This document shows, one piece after another, positions 49,535 to 62,300 of a stretch of DNA of 64,000 nucleotides. The stretch lies in contig CM049315.1 of assembly GCA_026874595.1 (NCBI GenBank), forward strand, positions 2,238,501 through 2,302,500, in the 5' to 3' direction. A program made the translations under genes and the position numbers. The notes under the pieces are model-generated. The model was not told where the DNA came from. It was given only the letters and a program-made list of their open reading frames with translations, and did not search any database. Source of the DNA: Sipunculus nudus. Taxonomy: Eukaryota > Annelida > Sipuncula > Golfingiida > Sipunculidae. The number at the start of each line of letters is the position of its first letter. Within the stretch, counting starts at the first letter, position 1.

Positions 49535-50032
49535 GCTGGTTTACAGATAACTTTAAATCTTACATGGGTGCATGACACCTGTAGTTACACAGTTCTGAAG
49601 GTTAAGAGTACATGGTATAATATTTACTGGTTTTGTCTGGTGTAGGTAGACTGCATTATTAAAATATTATTTTCACAGTTTCTTGTATTTTGCATACAGG
49701 AACTTCTGACACCTATAATAATTCAGCCTAATATCTTGAAGTTCTTCCTTATGTGTGCAGTACATTAAGACTTCTTTTTAATCATATATCAATAATGCAG
49801 ATTTTTTTCATGGTAATGGGCAGCATGCATACCTATCATAATTCTGTACTGAATCCAATTAATTTTAGTAACATATATATGCAATTGTGTTCTACCATAG
49901 ATCAGTAATTATGGTGATGATAATGATAGTACTAATACTTCTACTACTACAAATAATAATTTAATTACAAAAGGCCAAATGAATGTATATAAAGTGCAAT
50001 AAAAACCACATGTTGCTTAAACTAAACAAATA

Positions 50033-50216
50033 CAGTGAAACCTCGTTGTGTCGAACTCACTTTAGTCGAATACCCCGCTTATGTCGAAGTTACAGACTTG
50101 ATATTTCGGACAACTCTGGTTAAATTATTGCCAAATAAAACCCGCTTGTGTTGAACCTCAGATGTGTCAAAGTTTTCTGAGGGTCCCTTCGACTTCGACA
50201 CAACGAGGTTTCACTG
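50033..50216. mobile_element. Tc1/mariner-like MITE
   Basis: 184 bp with perfect 23-bp inverted ends beginning CAGTGAAACCTCGTTGTG, flanked by TA on both sides (50031-50032, 50217-50218). The inside repeats gtcgaa/ttcgac words. It lies 121 bp before the FBXO8 acceptor, in the 5' UTR intron, and could fold as a hairpin in the pre-mRNA. Confidence 0.8.
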
Positions 50217-50337
50217 TAATTGTTTGATATATCTGTATTATACCAATAATTGATCACCAAATTCTCCCTTAATCAACCTTAGTTTAAACAATTTTTTTTT
50301 TTAAATTCTATTACTAACACTTTCATTATTGTTATAG

Positions 50338-50610
50338 GTTGTGAAGATGGCATCTGTTTAATTCAACGAGATTCCACAAATATCTGACTGGTGAAGAAAT
50401 GGGTCAGCTGCTACATCGACCCTTGTTTGAACCAGAAAAACCAGTGGGTGATGAGGATCGCAAAAAACAGCTCATCGCAAAGTTCCCAGACTTGAATGAA
50501 CTTCCCCCAGAGATCAGTCTGTTGATCCTGTCTAATCTGAATGCCACTGATCTGTGTCTAGCAGCCTGTGTGTGGCAGGATCTCGGTAACGATGAGATGC
50601 TGTGGATGGG
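50338..50610 (+). CDS. FBXO8: FBXO8 exon with start codon (leader 50338-50398, coding from 50399)
   Basis: The acceptor tcattattgttatag precedes 61 nt of leader. Coding residues are 1-70 plus two bases of Gly71: an N-terminal basic/acidic tail and most of the F-box. The start is the MGQ that matches human. Donor is GGG|GTAAGA. Confidence 0.9.
50347..50361 (+). CDS. upstream ORF in the FBXO8 leader (Met-Ala-Ser-Val-stop)
   Basis: Within the leader part of coding exon 1 an ATG with A at -3 and G at +4 opens a 4-codon frame ending TAA, 37 nt before the FBXO8 start. Its context is at least as strong as that of the main start. Short uORFs of this kind usually lower translation of the main frame. 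Function is inferred. Confidence 0.4.
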   Translation: MASV

Positions 50611-53216
50611 GTAAGAACACAACACATCACTAAATAAAGCTACAGATTTTCAAATCAGAATCTCACTCTGTACACAGTGGTTATACACATCAATCATTCC
50701 AGATCTCCGTTGCTTTAACCTGTGCTTTGTTTCCCAAATTTTCCAGGGTTGGCACCGAGTCAAGAATCTGACCAATGAGCCTGTTGTTTCAGTTTTAAAA
50801 CTTGGAGTTAGATGCACAATGTGTTACCAAGCTCTTATAGGTCTACTTACAATTCTTTTTAATGTGCCAGCCCTGGTTTTGAAACCCAGAGATTATTGCT
50901 ATAAAAAGCAGTGTTAAAAGCATGCAGAGGAGATATAGAATGACCACTGCTTGGGGAGTGACAATCGTAATGGGAAATAATACAGATATTTGCAGTGGAA
51001 CCCCCAGTTTATAGACACTGTCATTTCTCATTTTTTTGTCCAAGACTTAGGATCATCATGTTTGTGAGGTGACTTATTTATTGTGCTTGGAATCAGTAAT
51101 TGAATTTGTTATATGATTGTGAAAAAAAGCATCAATGGTGGATTATTAATTGAATATTTCTTGTACCTTTTCTAATTTTCTCAGTACTTGCAAGTCCATT
51201 TTGCCACTTTAACAGTACTTGCATGTGTATTTCATATTTCCAGATTGCATTCTACCAGTTAACATCATTGGATAAAAGTAATCTTTTAGTTAATCTTACA
51301 AAGACTTGATAAATCATGCAGTTGTGGTTTTGAGATCTGTGATTATATTCAACAAGTGTTGTTGCTACTTTGTCCTGCCTTTCTTATGTTTCTGTATATT
51401 TAAGACCTTTTTTCCAGATGTATGACTTCCATGTGCATAATTGTTAATAATCAATTAGATGAAATTTGATAAATTATTTGATAAATTATACTGAGGAAAA
51501 TGACCAGGCTTAAATCTGATCAATTACTCAGCATATCAGGGCTCCTCGGACCGCCTGTCTGTAGTAGAGAGATGAATTTAAGGAGGTGATAATATGTATG
51601 CAGAAAAGCAATTATATGTAAATCTAGTTGATTTATGATTGACAAAATAGAACAAAATTTGAAAAATAAAGTGGCATAAATACCTCAAGGAAGGCCTGCG
51701 AACGCCATGTGAACAATTTTGGACCATCCTGGCCGTAGGTGAATCCAGAGTTTGTAAACAGTTTGCAAGTTCATGCCCAGGTTGATGGTCTTGTCCAGGA
51801 TTTTATACAAACATCTAAAATGTCTAAAAATGTCTAAAATTCTAGATTTTTTGTAGAAATTGGGAGATTCATACAAACCCATCCTTTGTACAAATCTTTG
51901 TGACTGTAGCTTAAAATATCTGAATGGGTCATAGACAGTTACAGTAAAGATGCTTGCAAGTTGCAGCTGGTTATTAACTTGATTACTTGTGTCAGAATTA
52001 CAGCTCAGGTATTATGTGACACAGAACAGGATTAGCCCAAAAGCCAAAACTTGTCATCCAAGTATAAGTCAGTACTACATTCCACCATCTGAATCAGTTA
52101 CAAATATGTCTAAATAAGTACACTATATCAACTCATATTGTTAACTACCTCCACATTTTAAGGTCTTATTGATTATGTTTAAAAAAAATGTTTTTGTATA
52201 TCCTCAGACTCTGCAGGAAGCTGTGGGGATACTCATCAGCATACATCACAAAGAGAGACAAAGATTTCTCCTACAAGAAACTCTACATGCAGCTTGATGA
52301 GGGAACACTGACCTTTAATGCTGACCCTGAGCTGGTAAGACATATGAATATTCACGAGAAGCTGTCTGGCCAATCACATAAATGCAAGGGTTCAAAATAG
52401 GCAAACATTAACAAATATACAAATAAGGATAATTAGCTTTTGTAATTAAAGTTCTTGTTGGTAAATAGAGTAGCTTATGTAAATTTGCTCTTAATAATAT
52501 GTGCAAATACTGACTGATCCGCAGCTTTAAATAATAATTAAAATTAAAACCCCCAGGAGTTACAGACCTTGGAAGTTACACAGACAGAGGAAGCTTGATT
52601 TTACTTTTCACTCAGTCATAGAATTTAACCAATGATGATCAGTTTATGTGTAGCTCTTACAAGCCTCCTGAACAAAGCAGTTATGATGCTTTGGAAATTT
52701 TCAGAGAATTTTCGGATATGGGTGACATTGATTTGGGTTTGTCTATCTGTCTGTCTGTCCCTCTGAATGTATGTCTCTCTGTCCATCCATCAGGTTTTTT
52801 CATTTTCATACGATAACTTTCCTAAATTTTATCTGATTTCATTCAAATTTAGGTCAGTGATTGCTAACATGCCTACCTTGGTTAGGATTGGTTTTGGAGT
52901 GTCTATCTGAAAAACAATTCTCCAGCTCAAAAACAAAATTATCAAATTTTGGTCCAGTTTCTCAATTTGTTTTAGTTTCTATGTTCACCTGCAGATTTCT
53001 CTACATGTAATAGTGGATTTTGGTCCTATTTCACAATGTGTTTTACTTTTTATGTTTGCCTGCAGATGTGTCCACATGTCACAGTGGAACTGTTAAAGTT
53101 TCATGCACCCTCAAGATTTTCTCCACATGTCATAATTTATAATTATAATATCAAATCTTATTTTATCATCAGTATGGCTAAACATTTCTAATGTTTTCAT
53201 GGACGTGTTCACACTA

Positions 53217-53304
<88 letters not shown>

Positions 53305-56300
53305 CTAATAGAAACATTTGCTACTTAAACTAGAAGTACATATGTCATTGTTATTTATTTTATCAATACATTTCAAGCTCAACATCTACAATGAATACAT
53401 TTGCTCATTGTCACTTATACAATGTACAAAATATATTTTCAGTCATAAAATAGGCAACGAGTACAAAGTTTATAAAAGATCACTTGGTTACTTATAAAAC
53501 CAAATAACATGGTTAAGAACAGTAATGTTGATTATACTAATAAATACTGGGAAAAAAGATGAGAGAAGTAAAGAGCTAAGAGAGTAAATAAAATAATATA
53601 TGAGAATTATATATAAGAAATTATAAAAAAAGATCAAACATAATATCAATCAAATGCTTGTGTAAAAAAGCTATGTCTTTAGACTGTTTAAAGATTGGAT
53701 AGAATCTACAGTGCCATATATTAGACCTTGCCATACCAATCCATCTGGCACCAATTTCAGTGTACTTTTTATGCCCCCGCCACAAAGTGGCCGGGGCATA
53801 TAGTTTTACCCATGTCCGTCATTCCGTCCTTCCGTCATTCCGAAATGAAACAGTTGTACGGACTTTTTTTCACAATGCCTGCAGATATTGGCCTGATTTT
53901 TGGTGTGTGGGCAGATATAGACCAGTTACAGATCGAGTTAGCGTTTCGTCCCGGTTGACCTACTTTTGACTGTTTTACGGCTCCTAAACTTAGAAAATTT
54001 CATGAAAAATAGAAATATTCATGACAGATACACATGTACGGACTTTTTTCGCAATGTCTGCAGATATTGGCCTGATTTTTGGTGTGTGAGCAGATATAGA
54101 CCAGTTACAGATAGAGTTTGCGTTTCGTCCTGTTTGACCTACTTTTGACCGTTTTATGGCTCCTTAAACTTAGAAAATTTCATGAGAAATAGAAATATTC
54201 ATGACAGATACACATGTACGGACTTTTTTTTTGCAATGCCTGCAGATATTGGCCTGATTTTTGGTGTGTGAGCAGATATAGACCAGTTACAGATCGAGTT
54301 CGCATTTCGTCCTGGTTGACCTACTTTTGACCGTTTTACGGCTCCTGAACATAGAAAAAATTTTATGAAAAATATGAAATTTCATGACAAATACACATGT
54401 ACTTTTTTTTTTCTCAGTGCCTGCAGATATTGGCCTGATTTTTGGTGTGTGGACAGATATAGACCAGTTACAGATCGAGTTCGTGTTTCGTCCTGGTTGA
54501 CCTACTTTTAACCGTTTTACGGCTCCTAAACTTAGAAATTTTCATGAAAAATAGAAATATTCATGACAGATACACATGTACGGACTTTTTTTCGCAATGC
54601 CTGCAGATATTGGCCTAATTTTTGGTGTGTGGGCAGATATTGACCAGTTACAGATGGAGTTCACGTTTTGTCCCAGTTGACCTATTTTTGACCGTTTGAC
54701 GGTGCTCTAACATAGAAAATTTCATAAAAAGGTGCACATGTATGGACTTTTTTTCGCAGTGCCTGCAGATATGGGCCTGATTTTTTATGTGTAGGCAGAT
54801 AATGACCAGTTACAGATCGAGTTCTTGTTTTGTCTCAGTTGACCTACTTTTGACCATTTGACTGCTCCTGAACATAGAAAGTTTCATGAAAAATATAAAT
54901 TTTCATAACAAATGCATATGTACTGACTTTTTTTCCTCAATGCCTGCAGATACCACCATGATTTTTTTTGTGTGGGCAGATAATGACAGTTACAGATCTT
55001 GTTTGCGTTTCATCCTGGTTGACCTACTTTTGATTGTTTTACAGATCCTAAACATAGAAAATTTCATGAAAAACAGAAATTTTTATGGAAAATGCAAATG
55101 TATGGACTTTTTTTCACAATGCCTGCATATACTGGCATGATTGTTGGTGTGTTGCTTGATAATGACCAGTTACAAATCGAGTTTGCATTTTGCCCTTGTT
55201 GACCTACTTTTAACCATACGACACCTCCTGAACTTAAAAAATTTTCCAAATTTTACAAATGTTTCTAATTTGCCCAAGGCGGGGGCATTCGTGTCATTCC
55301 GACACAACTAGTTTATTAAGGATTTTATCTTTTGACTGAAGATTCTTTACTAGGACCTGAACTTTTGTGGATACAGCTGAAAAAAAAACACCATAATCTT
55401 AAAGAAAAATGTTCCAAAGGATTATATCATTATGTGTAGAGTATGGAGACACAGCAGAATAGGTGCACACACGTGGAACACACATGTGGAACACATATGT
55501 GGAATACACACGTGGAATAAACACGTGGAATACACAAGTGGAATACACACGTTGAATACACACGTGGAATACACATGTGGAATACACACGTGGAATACAC
55601 ACGTGGAATACACCCGTGTGGAATACACATGTGGAATACACCCGTGGAATACACCCGTGTGGAATACACCCGTGTGAAATACACATGTGGAATACACACG
55701 TGGAATACACATGTGGAATACACACGTGGAATACACATGTGGAATACACACGTGGAATACACATGTGGAATACACACGTGAAATACACACGTGGAATACA
55801 CATGTGGAATACACACGTGGAATACACACGTGGAATACACCCGTGTGGAATACACACGTGGAATACACACATGGAATACACACGTGGAATACACATGTGG
55901 AATACACACGTGGAATACACCCATGTGGAATACACCCATGTGGAATACACACGTGGAATACACATGTGGAATACACACGTGGAATACACACGTGGAATAC
56001 ACCCGTATGGAATACACATGTCGAATACACATGTGGAATACACACGTGGAATACACACGTGGAATACCCACGTGGAATATACACGTGGAATACACACATG
56101 GAATACACATGTGGAATACACATGTGGAATACACACGTGTAATACACACGTGGAATACACACGTGGAATACACACTTGAAATACACACGTGGAAAACACA
56201 CGCTGAATACACACGTGGAATACAGCTTATAAGGCCAGCTATTTACCTGCCTTTTGCGTTGAATTTATTTTTATGTGATTTATGGCTTACTCTGTTAAAA

Positions 56301-59300
56301 TTTTTATGAACTGTATGTAATTCCTAATGAGGAAAACGTCTTGCAACACATGTGTGACAGATGTCTGAGCTTTTTTATCCACTAGCCTTTACGACTCGAC
56401 TCGTAGGCAATCCGATAATTGACCTTGTAAGCCTACTCAAGTCGTGATACAAGAAATATCAAGGAATGTATCACAGTGGTCTTGCATCAGGTTGCATTCA
56501 TATTGAGGTAAACGGCCCATAAACTCAATATTATGCTAAGAATGATGAAATAACACAATAGTATACATGTGAGCTCACAACCCAAACAGAAACACCTTGG
56601 ACATGGGCATTTCCTGTATCGCCTGCAAGCTGGCTGAGTCTTGTAACCCGTGTGAGCCATGCTTGTGTTCATGCGGTCATTAATTCAACAAATATGCCGA
56701 GGGGTTTACTAATGTGCTGGGTTAAAACAACATTTCATGCTCATGTTTGGTATTATTAGAAAGTAAACAAAAAATGCTATCGAATGGTCTTTTTATGTTA
56801 ATTGACAGTGTACCTGTAGGCAATGAAGCATTGTCAGAAATGACAAAAATATTTGCTTCTTCATTAGGCCTTATAATGCGATCCTCAGACTCAGATGTAA
56901 ATAGACTCTTGCGCCAGTAATCTGGTTGTAATGTCAGAAGGTCGATATGACCCTGGTGTATCCACCTGCTGTTATTAAACACAGTACATCTGTCAGTGTT
57001 TAAAAAAAGAAAAACAGTGGAACTTAAGGTGGTTGGTTGCATATGTGGGAAAGCTGAAAGGTCGCTAGTTACAAAGCAGCAATGGCAAAACTGTGGTTCA
57101 TTTGACTTGCCACCAGATGTCCTTGTTGAATGTGTTTGGATTATTAGGCGGCCCCCCACATGTTATAAACCTGTTGATATAAACAAAACAAACAGCCTGT
57201 GTGTGGTGGGATTCTTTAGTTAACACACATCAGGTATCAGAATAGGCTCCTTCAAGACACATATATTTGTACTTCTTGCTAAAAAAAAGAATCCTATTTG
57301 TTTCCTTGTGTTTACAGGGGTTGAAGTATTTGATTGACCACAGACTGGTCCGAGATAACCCTGATGACATCGCCAAATTTCTTCACTTCGCACGTCATGT
57401 TGATGGCCAGCAGAAAAGGCAGTTTCTTGAAACAAGGTAAGAATTACAACTGAAAGGACCTGCTCCTGTGGTGTTGGGGTACAATTAAAACTGAAAGGAC
57501 CGGCTCCTGTGGTCTTGGGGTGTAATACAACCAAAAGTTGCCTAATGAGCACACAAGATTTGGTGTGAGTGACAGTCATTAGGACCAGTAACTCATCACT
57601 TGGTGGCATAATGATATCCTGCCCCTTAAAGTACAGAGTAAAACCATAATCAACTTTTACATGATGCAGTACCATAACTTTCTTACATTAATATACAGTT
57701 ACATAAATTTGTTTCCTTCAGTAATATGTATTTGTTTTCATTGAATCAGTAGTGTTGCAATCCTTTATTAGAATTTGATTTTCACAGATTTATAAAAATA
57801 AGTTGCTATGTGCTATATTTGACTGAATGATCAGAACTTATCTGGTATCAATATTATATAAAACATTTCTTTATAGCATCAAGATGTTATTGCTTAAGTG
57901 GACAGTGAAATGCAATTGAAAGTAAATTACTGCATGCCTTGTTAAAATGCACAGTTCACTGCAAAAGTTTATAAAAATAGTACATATAACTATGAATAGA
58001 GTAGAAGTAAAACTTTATGTTCTAGACATGTTAAACATATATAAAAATATGATTTATCCAACCATTTTCTTTTCAGACCTAAAGTGTTAGAGAGGATAAT
58101 TGAGCTGCAGAACTTTGAAAACCAGTTTTTACCTAATGCACTTAGGAAATTCTTTAATCAGAATCGTCCACCAAATGAACGGAGCAGCTATCTAACCTTG
58201 CTGGTTGAAAAGTTTTCACAGAGGTTTTGTGAATGTAATCCCACCCTTGGCCTCTCAGAAGGTATGTATCACAGAGGTTTTGTGAATGTAATCCCACCCT
58301 TGGCCTCTCAGAAGGTATGTATCACAGAGGTTTTGTGAATGTAATCCCACCCTTGGCCTCTCAGAAGGTATGTATCACAGAGGTTTTGTGAATGTAATCC
58401 CACCCTTGGCCTCTCAGAAGGTATGTATCACAGAGGTTTTGTGAATGTAATCCCACCCTTGGCCTCTCAGAAGGTATGTATCACAGAGGTTTTGTGAATG
58501 TAATCCCACCCTTGGCCTCTCAGAAGGTATGTATCACAGAGGTTTTGTGAATGTATTCCCACTCTTGGCCTCTCAGAAGGTATGTATCACAGAGGTTTTG
58601 TGAATGTAATCCCACCCTTGGCCTCTCAGAAGGTATGTATCACAGAGGTTTTGTGAATGTAATCCTTCCCTTGGCCTCTCAGAAGGTATGTATCACAGAG
58701 GTTTTGTGAATGTAATCCCACCCTTGGCCTCTCAGAAGGTATGTATCACAGAGGTTTTGTGAATGTAATCCCACACTTGGCCTCTCAGAAGGTATGTATC
58801 ACAGAGGTTTTGTGAATGTAATCCCACCCTTGGCCTCTCAGAAGGTATGTATCACAGAGGTTTTGTGAATGTAATCCCACCCTTGGCCTCTCAGAAGGTA
58901 TGTATCACAGAGGTTTTGTGAATGTAATCCCACCCTTGGCCTCTCAGAAGGTATGTATCACAGAGGTTTTGTGAATGTAATCCCACCCTTGGCCTCTCAG
59001 AAGGTATGTATCACAGAGGTTTTGTGAATGTAATACCACCCTTGGCCTCTCAGAAGGTATGTATCACAGAGGTTTTGTGAATGTAATCCCACCCTTGGCC
59101 TCTCAGAAGGTATGTATCACAGAGGTTTTGTGAATGTAATCCCACCCATGGCCTCTCAGAAGGTATTTATCACAGAGGTTTTGTGAATGTAATCCCACCC
59201 TTGGCCTCTCAGGAGGTATGTATCACAGAGGTTTTGTGAATGGAATCCCACCCTTGGCCTCTCAGGAGGCATGTATCACAGAGGTTTTGTGAATGTAATC

Positions 59301-62300
59301 CCACCCTTGGCCTCTCAGAAGGTATGTATCACAGAGGTTTTGTGAATGTAATCCCACCCTTGGCCTCTCAGAAGGTATGTATCACAGAGGTTTTGTGAAT
59401 GTAATCCCACCCTTGGCCTCTCAGGAGGCATGTATCACAGAGGTTTTGTGAATGTAATCCCACCCTTGGCCTCTCAGAAGGTATGTATCACAGAGGTTTT
59501 GTGAATGTAATCCCACCCTTGGCCTCTCAGAAGGTATGTATCACAGAGGTTTTGTGAATGTAATCCCACCCTTGGCCTCTCAGAAGGTATGTATCACAGA
59601 GGTTTTGTGAATGTAATCCCACCCTTGGCCTCTCAGAAGGTATGTATCACAGAGGTTTTGTGAATTGAATCCCACCATTGGCCTCTCAGAAGGTATGTAT
59701 CACAGAGGTTTTGTGAATGTAATCCCACCCTTGGCCTCTCAGAAGGTATGTATCACAGAGGTTTTGTGAATGTAATCCCACCCTTGGCCTCTCAGAAGGT
59801 ATGTATCACAGAGGTTTTGTGAATGTAATCCAACCCTTGGCCTCTCAAAAGGTACGTATCACAGAGGTTTTGTGAATGTAATCCCACCCTTGGCCTCTCA
59901 GGAGGTATGTATCACAGAGGTTTTGTGAATGTAATCCCACCTTTGGCCTCTCAGAAGGTATGTATCACAGAGGTTTTGTGAATGTAATCCCACCCTTGGC
60001 CTCTCAGAAGGTATGTATCACAGAGGTTTTGTGAATGTAATCCCACCCTTGGCCTCTCAGAAGGTATGTATCACAGAGGTTTTGTGAATGTAATCCCACC
60101 CTTGGCCTCTCAGAAGGTATGTATCACAGAGGTTTTGTGAATGTAATCCCACCCTTGGCCTCTCAGAAGGTATGTATCACAGAGGTTTTGTGAATGTAAT
60201 CCCATCCTTGGCCTCTCAGAAGGTATGTATCACAGAGGTTTTGTTAATGTAATCCCACCCTTGGCCTCTCAGAAGGTATGTATCACAGAGGTTTTGTGAA
60301 TGTAATCCCACCCTTGGCCTCTCAGAAGGTATGTATCACAGAGGTTTTGTGAATGTAATCCCATCCTTGGCCTCTCAGAAGGTATGTATCACAGAGGTTT
60401 TGTGAATGTTATCCCACCCTTGGCCTCTCAGAAGGTATGTATCACAGAGGTTTTGTGAATATAATCCCACCCTTGGCCTCTCAGAAGGTATGTATCACAG
60501 AGGTTTTGTGAATGTAATCCCACCCTTGGCCTCTCAGAAGGTATGTATCACAGAGGTTTTGTGAATGTAATCCCACCCTTGGCCTCTCAGAAGGTATGTA
60601 TCACAGAGGTTTTGTGAATGTAATCCCACCCTTGGCCTCTCAGAAGGAATGTATCACAGAGGTTTTGTTAATGTAATCCCACCCTTGGCCTCTCAGAAGG
60701 TATGTATCACAGAGGTTTTGTGAATGTAATCCCACCCTTGGCCTCTCAGAAGGTATGTATCACAGAGGTTTTGTGAATGTAATCCCACCCTTGGCCTCTA
60801 AGAAGGTATGTATCACAGAGGTTTTGTGAATGTAATCCCCCACTTTTATGAATTAATTGTCCCCCACTTTAGTGGAACGGTGGACATTGATTTCGGTTTG
60901 CCTGTCTGTCTGTCCATCTGTCTCTCCCTCAAGTTTTCATTCCATGCAATAACTTTTCTAAATATTATCCAATTTCATTCAAGTTTGGGTCATTGATTGC
61001 TCTCATGCATACCTTGGTTGAGATCTGTTTTGGAATGTTAATTTATCACCAGCTCCAAAACAAACAAAAATTTCCCCTTTTGTTACCAATTCACAACAAA
61101 ACTTATAACATGTTAGGACATCTTCACGGGACAATGAAAACCAAAACACAGCCCCTGTGACATGTGGAGACATCTTCAGGGGAAAATAAAAACTAAAACA
61201 TATTGAGTTGGTAAGCAGTTGAGAGCGGAAGCAAGGACATAAATTCCACTTATTTTGCTGTGTGAAGATGTAAATCTAATGCCATTGTTGTTAGGGCTTC
61301 ATAATATTGATAATTTAAAACAGTTATTTTTAGCTCAGCTAAGCTATAGTCGTGGTCCATTGTCCGTCGTCTGTCCGTCTGTCCGTCCGTCCGTCCGTCC
61401 GTCCGTCCGTAGATGTGGCACGTTTTGAAACTGTAAGACCTAGGAATCCAAAATTCAGCATAATGTTAGATGTCCCCAAGATCTCCTACCAAGCCGAAAA
61501 CTGGGTCTTTGCGACTTCGTTCCTTTGAGAAATTAAGGAAAAACCTCAATTTTTTATTAAAATCCTATTTTCACATTTCAGGACTGCCTAATATCAAAAC
61601 CACTCATCTGTTTTTCTTCATATTTACCATAAATATTCCTCTATATAGTTCCTATGTACATGCCAGAAATTAAGTCTGTAAAGTATAAATTCTTTAAGTT
61701 ATGGGCCCAAACATAATGGACTTTGTAAAAAATCAGGAAAAATAATAACTCACTTAACATGAAAAATTTTGAAACTAGAGTCTATTTTCTCAAGTATATA
61801 ACTATGTTTAATTAAGATTCAATTGTTTACCCAAAATTAGATCTGAATTTTGTAAATTTTTTAAGTTATTAGCATAAAAAAAAAATCAGTACCTTAAATT
61901 TTGCCCAACTTTAACCATGGCACGTTTTTTTCCTGTAAGCACCATTGATATATTTTTCACAGCATGTAAACATAAATATTTAGTTTGTCTAAATCTGAAA
62001 TTTGAAAATAAAAGCTTGAAAATTAAGCTAGTTATTGATTTTTTTTTCTGTAGTCACTTGCTTTGATCATAGATGCAGGGTCCCACTCCAGGTCACTGGA
62101 AGTCAGCTAAGCCAGGGTTTCTGATTTGTTACAGTCACTGGGGGGAGATCCCCTGCTGTGACAGGTGTACAGTTATTCTCATATCACCACCCCAATCATC
62201 ACCCCCCCCCCCCCCCCCCCCGCAAACCCAACCCACCAAGTGTTATGCAGTGTTGTTATTGTTTTCACTGTATCTCCTTAATTGTAATGCTGTTTCCACT

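Noticed and set aside
55399-56309. Overlapping long open frames on both strands (up to 271 codons)
   Set aside because: They are produced by a stop-free 13-bp minisatellite inside an FBXO8 intron. All frames are equally open, which no real gene would show.
57220-57675. 151-codon minus-strand frame
   Set aside because: It lies antisense over FBXO8 exon 3 and flanking intron; it is a shadow of the real exon plus chance.
58262-60839. Multi-exon duplicated gene or coding repeat protein
   Set aside because: 53 bp is not a multiple of three, and reading through hits a stop in the second copy. Only the first copy is coding.
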